This document shows positions 19,901-27,633 of a stretch of DNA of 55,297 nucleotides, in pieces. The position numbers and the translations under genes were made by a program. Below the pieces are notes generated by a model. The model worked only from the letters and a program-made list of their open reading frames with translations. It did no database searches and had not been told where the DNA came from. Position 1 is the first letter of the stretch. Every line of letters begins with the position of its first letter. Origin of the DNA: Candidatus Parcubacteria bacterium (GTDB taxonomy: Bacteria; Patescibacteriota; Saccharimonadia; Saccharimonadales; 2-12-FULL-41-12); the NCBI GenBank assembly GCA_019347895.1, contig JAHWKM010000007.1:1-55297 (forward strand), read 5' to 3'.

Positions 19901-19991
19901 TACCAGCACCACGGTAGCTCCTACCGGCAATAAAGCTTATGCCCAAGTGGGCAATGCTAAATCATCAGACTATCCTATATCCGGACTCTAG
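16956..19991 (+). CDS. Class A penicillin-binding protein (transglycosylase/transpeptidase) with basic N-terminal and extra C-terminal domains
   Basis: IAIEDKDFFSHGGFDVRGIARAA, GGSTITQQLVK (GT51); PPGSSFKPYDYI, GGSRNVPAVKS, SMKTGTTNDSKDGWMMGF (transpeptidase). Confidence 0.96.
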   Translation: MIKRPSKNFKVPRPRRSLNKSKSRSQYITKKGNHIKLHSSFKSRWQAKRDSRSRKKAAYLASMPRDRFKRTLYRMHPKRVAKYWFSREGGIMALKLTGVGILAVFLLLVGVFAYFRKDLPNLRDISGNNIGGSIRYFDRTGKTLLWEDYDAIKRIPVQDENISQVVKDATIAIEDKDFFSHGGFDVRGIARAAIHNVTGNSNSTQGGSTITQQLVKLTQSWTKERTYTRKVKELILSVELERSYSKKEILAGYLNTAPYGDITYGVEAAMQDYFQRPASKITLDEAAFLAAIPKSPTIYSPHGARYNKSSLIGRQHYVLDLMAEQGKITEEERDKAKEVDTLKKIKPRQPKYHGIQAPWFVLTAKEKLIEERGGETVQLGGLKITTTLDLEKQKIAEEEVEKGLPRVRYQGGDTAAFVLENVKTGQVEALVGGSDFRNKEFGQNNYARLKLPPGSSFKPYDYISLIEHTDQFGAGAVLYDTPDPIPGYPCTNKARKGGNCLKNYDFRYPGPLTLRYALGGSRNVPAVKSMLIAGIDKTIETANSLGLKNTGNDKIEGHGYKCYKDDALTEEGPCYASSAIGDGAYLKLDEHVHAFSTISRNGRLIPQTYILKIEDAAGKVISEWEPSEGEQVVRPDSAYIVADIMSDPRASYFSRKSQLYDGHKFSMKTGTTNDSKDGWMMGFSTQYAAGVWVGYHNRRVEMSGFMERMTQPIWDGVMRRVHDKLEPEERPRPEGIQELPAFVVRNHVGVGSIEPSPSKDLFPSWYKSKTNSNRDAIIDRVSKKLATDCTPERAKQRASNAQANLFSGDKFHGGSASTNTSEKDDVHRCEDAKPAITLTADPTCDKSCTFTATVSQGTHPISSEEFPGTVNFIIGGNVVKSVNVSSSPSTVTLSYNSNLSGTKTVRAEIIDSVLYDASDSRSVTFKQAGGNDDDDEDGPSITSASWSDGKFSFTWSSNGAASIRWANGPNKDEEICNGVNSCTSTTVAPTGNKAYAQVGNAKSSDYPISGL

Positions 19992-20067
19992 AAGTAAATA
20001 ATACTGATCGTAGGCCAGCCGCAAGCTTCGATACAGATTCGCACGGCTTTTTCGCTAAGAGCGCCAT

Positions 20068-20096
20068 AAACAGATTACTTGTTTATCTGTTTTTTT
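20068..20096 (+). terminator. Intrinsic terminator after the PBP gene
   Basis: AAACAGAT-n9-ATCTGTTT followed by a T run; overlaps 3' end of the convergent gene. Confidence 0.6.
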
Positions 20097-20757
20097 GGTG
20101 CGGTACGGAGTTTGTGGTGGCGAAGAGCATTTTTCCTGATTCCGTTTGATGATAACGGTCTACTTGCACCTCAACGGTTTTGCCAATTAGTTTTATCGCG
20201 TTATCCACCACTACCATAGTCCCGTCATCTAGATAGCCGACGCCTTGGCCCCGGCCGCTGCCTTTTTGCACGATCTTGACCTTTATAGATTCCCCGGGCA
20301 AGACTAACGGCCGTAAACTAAGCGCCAATTCATTGACATTTAGTACGCGCACGCCTTCCACGTTGGCAACCTTATTCAGATTATAGTCGGTCGTATAGAG
20401 GTCTGCCGAAATTTTTTTAGCCAGCTCGACAAGTTTGTCGTCAGTAGCCCGCAGGCCATAAAAATCTTGTCGATTGATAGTAACTTCAGCCGTATTTATA
20501 GTTTGCAGCCTTTTGGCTACATCCAGCCCAAATCTCGCCCTTGCCCGCTTATGCGAATCATTACCGTCGGCCAGCAGCTGGAGTTCTTTTAAAATAAATT
20601 GCGGGATGACAATCTGCGAAGGCGTAAATCCGGCGCTTACAAGTTCAACTATTCGCCCGTCGATTAACCCGCAACTATCAAGGATTATTTTCCTGGCTGA
20701 TTTAGAATTATTTTTTAGGAAAAATTTTTTCTTTAGCAGCATTACAATGCCTGCCAA
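20083..20757 (-). CDS. PIN/TRAM domain protein (YacL-like)
   Basis: IILDSCGLIDGRIVELVSAGF...QFILKELQLLAD...LYTTDYNLNKVANVEGVRVLNVNELA (PIN); GRGQGVGYLDDGTMVVVDNA...V(E)VQVDRYHQTESGKMLFA (TRAM). Confidence 0.88.
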   Translation of the reverse strand: MAGIVMLLKKKFFLKNNSKSARKIILDSCGLIDGRIVELVSAGFTPSQIVIPQFILKELQLLADGNDSHKRARARFGLDVAKRLQTINTAEVTINRQDFYGLRATDDKLVELAKKISADLYTTDYNLNKVANVEGVRVLNVNELALSLRPLVLPGESIKVKIVQKGSGRGQGVGYLDDGTMVVVDNAIKLIGKTVEVQVDRYHQTESGKMLFATTNSVPHQKNR

Positions 20758-20774
20758 GGCAATAATTTGAAAAA

Positions 20775-20820
20775 TGAGAATTGAGAATTGAATAAAAAAT
20801 GAGAATTGAGAATTGAGAAT
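20775..20820. repeat. Period-7 tandem array (TGAGAAT units)
   Basis: TGAGAAT TGAGAAT TGAATAAAAAA TGAGAAT TGAGAAT TGAGAAT; ends 2 nt from the radA stop. Confidence 0.9.
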
Positions 20821-20822
20821 TT

Positions 20823-22178
20823 TTAGCTCCTTGGTTTTAAATAAGTATTCAGCGCACCCTTCACGGTGGAAACCGGTCTATAAATTTTATCCGGCTTGTT
20901 TAGCGTTACATTCGGTCCGATAACTAGATCAAAACCTAGTTTTTTGGCCTCGGCAATCCGCTTGTCCGCGAAAGCCACCCGTCTGACTTCCCCGCTCAAA
21001 CCGACCTCGCCGAAAACTACCGGATTGTCCTTTAGCTCCAAACCTTTGGCAGCCGAACCGATACTCAAGCATATCGCCAAATCCGCCGCCGGTTCCGACA
21101 ACTTGATACCGCCGACAATATTAACATAAACGTCCTGATCGGCCAGGTTGAGCTTGGTGCGCTTTTCCAGCATGGCTATCAACAAATTCAGCCGGTTCAA
21201 ATCAATACCGCTAGCTGCCCGCTTAGGGTAGCCGTAAGAAGTCCTGTTGACAAGAGTCTGAACCTCAACCAGCAATGGCCGGCTGCCCTGCATGGTGGCC
21301 AAAACTACCGAACCGTCGGTTGACTGGCGTTCAGCCAATAAGCTGGCTGAGGGGTTATCGACTTGGATCAATCCTTCCTCGCGCATCTCAAAGATTCCAG
21401 CTTCGTTAGTAGAGCCGAAACGATTTTTGATTCCGCGCAGTATTTTAAAACCGCCGTAGCGGTCACCCTCTAAATTCAATACCACGTCCACCACGTGCTC
21501 TAAAATCTTCGGGCCGGCGATGTTGCCTTCCTTAGTAACATGTCCGACCAGTACAACTGCCGTATTGCTCTGCTTGGCGGCATTCAAAAGCAAATGCGCC
21601 GAATTAGTTATCTGGCTGACGCTGCCCGCGGAAGATGCCGCCCCGTCCACCGCCATAGTCTGGATTGAGTCCACAAAAACCACCTTGAATTTTCCGCCCA
21701 TGATAGACGATGCAATATCCTCGGTACTGGTAGAAGTTGCAAGTTCCAATTGGGAGTCGGATAAATTCATCCTGGAGGCGCGCATGCCCACTTGGTGGGC
21801 TGATTCTTCTCCGCTGATATACAAAACCGGCTGATTTTTAGACAAATTTGCCGCCACGCTCAACAGCAGGGTACTCTTGCCAATTCCGGGTTCGCCCGCC
21901 ATCAACACCACGCTGCCGGGTACTATGCCGCCGCCGAGCACAATATCCACATCCTCGATATTTGTAAAATAGCGCTTTTGGCTGTCGGCTTTAGTTACTT
22001 CCTTTGGTTTTACACTTTTGAGTGGTTTGCCGGCTGATTTTAAAACTGCGCCGCTTATCGACAAGGTTTCTTCTTGTTCCAGCGTATTCCACTCGCCGCA
22101 GACGCTGCATTTTCCCGACCACGCCGCATGCTGGGCTCCGCAGCTGCTGCAAACAAATTGTACCTTTGCCTTGGCCAT
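20823..22178 (-). CDS. radA: DNA repair protein RadA
   Basis: N-terminal C-x2-C...C-x2-C zinc finger (FVCSSCGAQ..WSGKCSVCGEWNT), MAGEPGIGKSTLLL, KNRFGSTNE, Lon-like C-terminal region. Confidence 0.97.
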   Translation of the reverse strand: MAKAKVQFVCSSCGAQHAAWSGKCSVCGEWNTLEQEETLSISGAVLKSAGKPLKSVKPKEVTKADSQKRYFTNIEDVDIVLGGGIVPGSVVLMAGEPGIGKSTLLLSVAANLSKNQPVLYISGEESAHQVGMRASRMNLSDSQLELATSTSTEDIASSIMGGKFKVVFVDSIQTMAVDGAASSAGSVSQITNSAHLLLNAAKQSNTAVVLVGHVTKEGNIAGPKILEHVVDVVLNLEGDRYGGFKILRGIKNRFGSTNEAGIFEMREEGLIQVDNPSASLLAERQSTDGSVVLATMQGSRPLLVEVQTLVNRTSYGYPKRAASGIDLNRLNLLIAMLEKRTKLNLADQDVYVNIVGGIKLSEPAADLAICLSIGSAAKGLELKDNPVVFGEVGLSGEVRRVAFADKRIAEAKKLGFDLVIGPNVTLNKPDKIYRPVSTVKGALNTYLKPRS

Positions 22179-23150
22179 CTAGCGCGATTTCTCGCCGGGA
22201 ATTATGTTGCTGTCGATAGCGTCAACCAATTCTTGTTCGGCTGTCGCCAGCGAATTTCTTTCTTGAACCAGCTGGTTATAGTAGTTAACCTTCTGTTTGG
22301 TAGAGTTAATAAGCCGGTTGTAGCTGCCGACCAGAGCATTAAAATTAGCCACCTGGGCATTGTACTGTTCCACCTCGTTATCTGCCAGCATACGGTCAAG
22401 CTCCCTGCGGCGCTGTTCAATCTCAGCGTTCCTTTGCTCTATCTCAACCTGGCTGGCTTCAATCTGGTTTTTTAACGACTGCAGCTGCTCGTCTAGTCTA
22501 TCTACTTGATTTCGAAGCTTAATAAAAGCTTGCTCGTACTGTCCGGAATAGCTGACAACCCGCTTGCGGTCATTGAAATACTGGCCGTAATATTCTTCCA
22601 GTTCCGCCGGCAGGTCCATTACCTCCGTTGCTAAGATGGAATGAAGCTCATTAGCTACTATGGACGAATCATCTGTCCGGTAATTTTCCACGGTCTTGTT
22701 TATACGCTCGTCTTTTATCTGCTTGAAGAAACTGGCAGTCATTTTATCTACCCTGTCTCTTTCTTTTGAATTGAGCCGATCATATACCGCATGCAGCACT
22801 TCATGGGCTGCTGTGACTTCAACCACCCCTTGCAGGCGCTTGTCTTCCACCTCAAGCAAATATATGCCTTGATTCTCAACGTAACAGCCAAGCACAATCG
22901 ACTGCTCAGTCTTACGACAATTCTGGTTAAATTCTACTTTGTCGTTAAGTTGCGGGTGGTTAACATAAAAAATTCGCCGCAAATCCGGCTTCATAGTAGT
23001 ATCATCTGCCAGCTGCACTATACGCTTCGGCGGTTCGTAATTGCGCAGCGCGTACCAGTCCATAATATTTTGGGCGTTTGAAAAAACCAAATACGTACCG
23101 CCTAAGATAATGGCAAGCAGGATCCATCTAACAATAAATTTTAATCGCAT
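22179..23150 (-). CDS. Membrane-anchored putative zinc metallopeptidase with coiled-coil C-terminus
   Basis: N-terminal TM; VEVTAAHEVLHAVYDRL (HExxH); long Q/E/R-rich coiled coil. Confidence 0.75.
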   Translation of the reverse strand: MRLKFIVRWILLAIILGGTYLVFSNAQNIMDWYALRNYEPPKRIVQLADDTTMKPDLRRIFYVNHPQLNDKVEFNQNCRKTEQSIVLGCYVENQGIYLLEVEDKRLQGVVEVTAAHEVLHAVYDRLNSKERDRVDKMTASFFKQIKDERINKTVENYRTDDSSIVANELHSILATEVMDLPAELEEYYGQYFNDRKRVVSYSGQYEQAFIKLRNQVDRLDEQLQSLKNQIEASQVEIEQRNAEIEQRRRELDRMLADNEVEQYNAQVANFNALVGSYNRLINSTKQKVNYYNQLVQERNSLATAEQELVDAIDSNIIPGEKSR

Positions 23151-23221
23151 ATCTGAAGCTAATTATAGCTTAAAGAGTTATTTTTATAAAAATACCAAAA
23201 GGTTCTTGCAACAATGAACCA

Positions 23222-23784
23222 ATTTCGGCGGTACTTCGTACCTACCCCGAGTTCCTTTTTTGTCTGAAAAAAGGAACCGAAAAAGCAGACAGCCAAGTTG
23301 CCAAACACGACTGGCTTGAGATACCAGGCTGATTGGTTAGGCAAAAAACGTCCCTTCGGGGCCGGTCTTCGAATTTATAATTAATATAAGATGATTCTCA
23401 GACTAGCTTTTGCCTAAGTGATTCCAACCAGCGCAGGTTCAAACCAATCGGTTTGGCAAATGCTGGTTAAAAGCGGATGAGAAAACTTTGTTTTCTCAAG
23501 GTTGAATTTTGAGAAATTCAAGAATTTCTCATCTAATTTTGGTCAGCATTTATGAAAACTGATTGGGCTGAATTGTCTGGAGGCCGAATCCAGCCGAAAA
23601 GCTAGTCCAAAATCAGCTGAAATTAATATTTTGGACCGATCCGCCAGCTGGCGGAGAGTTTTTTCGGCGCGGCCGGAAGATGATTCAGGGCAGTCAGGTT
23701 TTTATAACCTGCTGTTGTTTCTTTGCCTACTTTCTTGTCAACACAAGAAAGTGGGTCGGGGTAGGTACGAAGTACCGCCGAAAT
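23222..23784. mobile_element. Putative non-coding structured element with 29-bp perfect terminal inverted repeats
   Basis: atttcggcggtacttcgtacctaccccga (23222-23250) and its exact reverse complement (23756-23784); internal perfect hairpins at 23251-23277, 23478-23498, 23510-23531, 23605-23636, 23640-23655, 23691-23714 and 23729-23752; no credible ORF. Confidence 0.6.
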
Positions 23785-23810
23785 ATCTTGGTTCTTTATA
23801 AAAGCACAAT

Positions 23811-24311
23811 TTAGACGTCTAAATCGTCAAGGTCGGCTAATTCTTTGCGAGTTTTAGACCAAGAGTCTTCTTCTTCATTTTTGTTTTTCGTGTCATCCGG
23901 CTGGTCGGGCTCATTAGACTCCTCGTCAATACTTGCCGCGAGGTCCTCTACGGCCTGTACGGATTCTTTGCTGGCGCTGCTGCCGGTACTCTCGTCCCCC
24001 CACAATCCGCCGCTTGTTTGGCTGGCGCTCTCCTCGCGGGTACTTGCCGATGGACGTTCTGGACCATTATCAACAATTTTTAGATTGTACCGGGCGTCAT
24101 TCTTTGTACCTAATGCCCTAAGTAAGGTTCTGATGCTTTGCGCCGTAGCGCCTCTCTTGCCGATAACCCGGCCCAGGTCTTCTGGGTCGACCGTTAGCTC
24201 AAGCAAAACACCCTTTTCGTCAATTCTTCGTTCTACTACTACTGCGTCTGGTTTGCTGACAAGTGACTTTACGACAAATTCTACAAACTGCTGGTCAATA
24301 CTGCTACTCAC
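23811..24311 (-). CDS. khpA: KH-domain RNA-binding protein (KhpA-like) with acidic C-terminal extension
   Basis: VDPEDLGRVIGKRGATAQSIRTLLRALG; located beside rpsP. Confidence 0.88.
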   Translation of the reverse strand: MSSSIDQQFVEFVVKSLVSKPDAVVVERRIDEKGVLLELTVDPEDLGRVIGKRGATAQSIRTLLRALGTKNDARYNLKIVDNGPERPSASTREESASQTSGGLWGDESTGSSASKESVQAVEDLAASIDEESNEPDQPDDTKNKNEEEDSWSKTRKELADLDDLDV

Positions 24312-24377
24312 GGAGTTACTCCTTTGTTAATGATGCTAAATATTATATCGGCTCTTGCGCCATCGGCCAAGTTCTTA

Positions 24378-24893
24378 CTACTTTGTTTTGGCCTCTGCTT
24401 TTTTATCTTCTGGAAATTCGTCTTCGTTTGGCGGGGTCTTAGTTTCGTCATTACCTTTATCGATCTCATCTTGGTCGGCTGCGCTTGTTTCTTCGCTAAT
24501 CGGTGCTTCAACATCTGCAGCTGTTGATTCGCTAGCAGCCGGCACTTCTTCGGCTGCAGGTTCGACAGCTTTTTCTACTGCCGGGCGATTTTTACGGAGT
24601 TTGTCAGGATTCTTTATTTCGCTTTTTTTCTTGGCTGGCGGTTCAACCCATTTTGGCAGGCTGATTTTTTCTGATTTGAAAAGTCTTACCACTCTATCGC
24701 TAGGCTGGGCGCCATTCTTTAGATACAGCTCTGCTTTATCTTTTGTAATCGATGAAGTTTTGCTGTGGGGATCATAGCTGCCGAGCAATGCCACATACTT
24801 GCCGCTGGTCGGTGCCCGCCGGCTATCTTGGACGACGATTCGGTACATTGAGTGGCCTTTGCGGCCAAGCCTCTGCATACGGATGCTTAGCAT
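24378..24893 (-). CDS. rpsP: 30S ribosomal protein S16 with long Ala/Glu-rich C-terminal extension
   Basis: MLSIRMQRLGRKGHSMYRIVVQDSRRAPTSGKYVALLGSYDP...YLKNGAQPSDRVVRLF. Confidence 0.96.
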   Translation of the reverse strand: MLSIRMQRLGRKGHSMYRIVVQDSRRAPTSGKYVALLGSYDPHSKTSSITKDKAELYLKNGAQPSDRVVRLFKSEKISLPKWVEPPAKKKSEIKNPDKLRKNRPAVEKAVEPAAEEVPAASESTAADVEAPISEETSAADQDEIDKGNDETKTPPNEDEFPEDKKAEAKTK

Positions 24894-24971
24894 AAATTAA
24901 TTTATCTCCATAACTTACTTGTATTATTTGCATAATTTTACAGTAGTAAAACAGATTGGTCAACAACGTGG

Positions 24972-25697
24972 TTATTTTTTATAATATTCCAGGGCTTCGA
25001 CGGCTGACTGCTGCTGGGCTTGCTGCTTGCTGGGGCCTTCGCCTTTGCCGCGAAGCTTGCCGCCGACGAATACGCCTATAGTAAAGATTTTATCGTGGTC
25101 GGGGCCTACTTCACTTAATACTTTGTAAACCGGCGTGGAGCCTTCACGGCTCTGGGCTAGTTCTTGCAAACGGCTTTTGGGATCCATCCATGAGCCGGTC
25201 TGTAAAATCGTCGGTAATGTGGCTAGGATTGTTTTGTCTATAAATTTCTTGGCCATATCATATCCTTGGTCAATATATATGGCGCCGACGACAGACTCAT
25301 AAGCGTTGGCCAATATTTGTGCCCTGGCGCGATCCGTTCCCCGGCGTTCTCCACGGCTTAAGCGCAGGTATTCTTCAAACCCTGCTTTTTCGGCTGCTTC
25401 GCCGATACTTTCAGTCCTCACCAAAGCGCTGCGCCAGTTAGTTAAAACGCCTTCCGGCTCACTGTAATTCTTATAAAGGTACTCAGTCACCACTAGCTCT
25501 AAAACCGCATCGCCTAAAAATTCCAGCCGCTCATTGTGCTCTCGGGCGGTTTTTTTATGTTCATTGATATAGGACCGGTGCGTGAAGGATGTTATTAGCA
25601 GCTCAATGTCATTAAAATCAGCCCCCAAAACATTCCTAGCAAAATCTTTATAGCGCTTAATATCGTTTTTATTCATATTCAACGGACCTGCATTCAT
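24972..25697 (-). CDS. rnc: Ribonuclease III
   Basis: HNERLEFLGDAVLELVVTEYLY; C-terminal dsRBD GKGEGPSKQQAQQQSAVEALE. Confidence 0.97.
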   Translation of the reverse strand: MNAGPLNMNKNDIKRYKDFARNVLGADFNDIELLITSFTHRSYINEHKKTAREHNERLEFLGDAVLELVVTEYLYKNYSEPEGVLTNWRSALVRTESIGEAAEKAGFEEYLRLSRGERRGTDRARAQILANAYESVVGAIYIDQGYDMAKKFIDKTILATLPTILQTGSWMDPKSRLQELAQSREGSTPVYKVLSEVGPDHDKIFTIGVFVGGKLRGKGEGPSKQQAQQQSAVEALEYYKK

Positions 25698-25709
25698 ACG
25701 GCCAACTTG

Positions 25710-26291
25710 CTAAAGTCCTCCGCTGCGAATTTTTTTAAGGCCCAGCAAAATTATCTTGCCTATATCTTCATACTCTATCTTATCCAGAGCTTCGTTGGCT
25801 TTAAACCAGCCGATGCCGTTCATCCAATCTTCCGGCTTAAGGTCATTAGTATCACCCTTCGCTTGAACCAGATAAATATCGGTGGTCATTAAAACCAGGC
25901 TGGTGGCGCGGCGATAACGGAAATTTATTTTACCTAGCCAGTTTAAAACCGTAAGTTCCTTTAGGCCCGTCTCCTCTTTTATCTCCCGCTCAGCGGTTTC
26001 TTTAGCGGATTCGTTTTCTTCAATGTGCCCTTTGGGTATGGTCCAGCGGTCTTTAGCGTCTTGTATGAGCAAGATTTCTACTTGGTTGGTTTTTTGATTC
26101 CGGCGAAAAACCATGCCGCCGCTGGTAGGTTCGCGGACTACTTCGTTGATTGTCGGTTTGCGCCGCGGTATAAATTTTTTGAATTTTTGAATAGGCTTAA
26201 TCGCCCCGGTATTCCCCAGTTTAGGAATTTTCGGTCTCGGAGGCTTAAACCCCTTCTTCTGTTTCGGCTCCTTGTCATTAGATTTGTTCAA
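25710..26291 (-). CDS. NUDIX hydrolase
   Basis: IPKGHIEENESAKETAEREIKEETGL Nudix box. Confidence 0.92.
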   Translation of the reverse strand: MNKSNDKEPKQKKGFKPPRPKIPKLGNTGAIKPIQKFKKFIPRRKPTINEVVREPTSGGMVFRRNQKTNQVEILLIQDAKDRWTIPKGHIEENESAKETAEREIKEETGLKELTVLNWLGKINFRYRRATSLVLMTTDIYLVQAKGDTNDLKPEDWMNGIGWFKANEALDKIEYEDIGKIILLGLKKIRSGGL

Positions 26292-26322
26292 TTTATGCTC
26301 CTGGAAAATATTTTGTAATCAG

Positions 26323-26796
26323 CTACTTTTTCTTAGTGCTTTTGGCTTTTGATTTTTTTGGTTTAGTGTCGGCCTCTATTTGGCTAAGCAATGTTCCAAG
26401 CACACCGTTTATAAATTTTGAAGAATTGTCGCCGCCGTAAGCCTTTGCCAGTTCGACGGCTTCATTTATTACCACTTTGGGCGGGACATCTTTGTGGTTT
26501 AACAGTTCATACGCGCCGATTTGCAGCACCATGTGGTCAATCTTGGCAATCTGGGCTAACGGCCAATCAGGGGCTATGGGCTGGAGTTTTTTATCCAGCT
26601 CAGTTTGATCTTTATTAACGCCGTTTACTAATTTTTTAATAAATTGTTTGTCGTCTAATTCAGCTTGATAGCGGCTAATATTGCGCTGCAAAACCTGGTC
26701 GATACTGACCGACTTCTCGCCGCATTCCCGCCTGAAAGCCACTTCATAAAGTGTTTGCAGCGAGATGATTCGGCCTAAATGGCGATTAGCGCTCAT
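26323..26796 (-). CDS. nusB: Transcription antitermination factor NusB
   Basis: [53 protein letters not shown]. Confidence 0.95.
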   Translation of the reverse strand: MSANRHLGRIISLQTLYEVAFRRECGEKSVSIDQVLQRNISRYQAELDDKQFIKKLVNGVNKDQTELDKKLQPIAPDWPLAQIAKIDHMVLQIGAYELLNHKDVPPKVVINEAVELAKAYGGDNSSKFINGVLGTLLSQIEADTKPKKSKAKSTKKK

Positions 26797-26829
26797 TTGT
26801 TAATGCTCCTACGACATAGTATATCGTAT

Positions 26830-27024
26830 TTAATTTGCTTTTTTTGCTGTTTCGGTTTTTTTACTCAATGAGCCTGAGCCTTTAGTCGAACGGCCGGTTT
26901 CTCTTTTAGTGGTAAACACTTTTACCAGGCTTCTGGCGTTGACCTGGCGGGCCAGCTTGAGAACATGATGGCTCCGCCGGCTGGCGGTCTTCCTGTGACT
27001 GGTTCGTTTTTTGGGTTTTCCCAT
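26830..27024 (-). CDS. rpmF: Probable 50S ribosomal protein L32
   Basis: MGKPKKRTSHRKTASRRSHHVLKL; small, basic, next to nusB. Confidence 0.65.
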   Translation of the reverse strand: MGKPKKRTSHRKTASRRSHHVLKLARQVNARSLVKVFTTKRETGRSTKGSGSLSKKTETAKKAN

Positions 27025-27144
27025 TAATTTCTCCTTTCAGTTACCCGTCATTATATTACATTTAACTCTGTTTACCAACATCCGAACAGAGGTATTTAAC
27101 AAAAATCATTGACTTTTTTGCTTATTAGTGTTATTGTTTACCTT

Positions 27145-27630
27145 ATGGCAAAACTTAGATACAGAACTTTAATACCCCGAGCAGAAGATCATGAAAGAGC
27201 TGATCCGGGAATATTAGAAAGTGTTGAAGTGAAATCAGCTGACCGTACAAAATTCATAAGAAGACGGGTCATTGCTTTAGCAATTGCTGGGTTAGGAATA
27301 GGAGCGGCAATAGGCGGTTTATCTGGAGAAAGAACGAATGCTGCCAAGACTCAGATGGCTAATCCAGGCCAACTAGGAAGTGATCATCGACAAAAAGAAA
27401 TTGAAATTCAGGAAGGAGACACATTGTCCGAGATTGCTCAAGAAGATCTCGAAGGCCGGGCTTCTCGCCAGCCTTTTGCGGAAAGCGCCACAGGTGCTGA
27501 TATATACGCAAGAACAGATGAGATAGCGAAAGCCAATGGAATTCCAGACCCTCATAGCTTAGCCGAGGGGCAAAAATTAGATTTGCCGTCTGGCAGTAGT
27601 GTTGTGATCCGAGTCAGTCCACTTGAATAA
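27145..27630 (+). CDS. Membrane-anchored LysM-like domain protein
   Basis: TM segment VIALAIAGLGIGAAIGGL; IEIQEGDTLSEIAQED...TDEIAKANGIPDPHSLAEGQKLDLP (LysM-like). Start at 27145 preferred over 27109. Confidence 0.75.
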   Translation: MAKLRYRTLIPRAEDHERADPGILESVEVKSADRTKFIRRRVIALAIAGLGIGAAIGGLSGERTNAAKTQMANPGQLGSDHRQKEIEIQEGDTLSEIAQEDLEGRASRQPFAESATGADIYARTDEIAKANGIPDPHSLAEGQKLDLPSGSSVVIRVSPLE

Positions 27631-27633
27631 AAT

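Noticed and set aside
23159-23344. 61-aa minus ORF
   Set aside because: Lies across the terminal inverted repeat of the structured element; composition explained by repeats.
24378-24893. Novel protein fused to S16
   Set aside because: The Ala/Glu/Lys-rich tail is a low-complexity extension, as seen in many reduced genomes; no separate domain can be supported.
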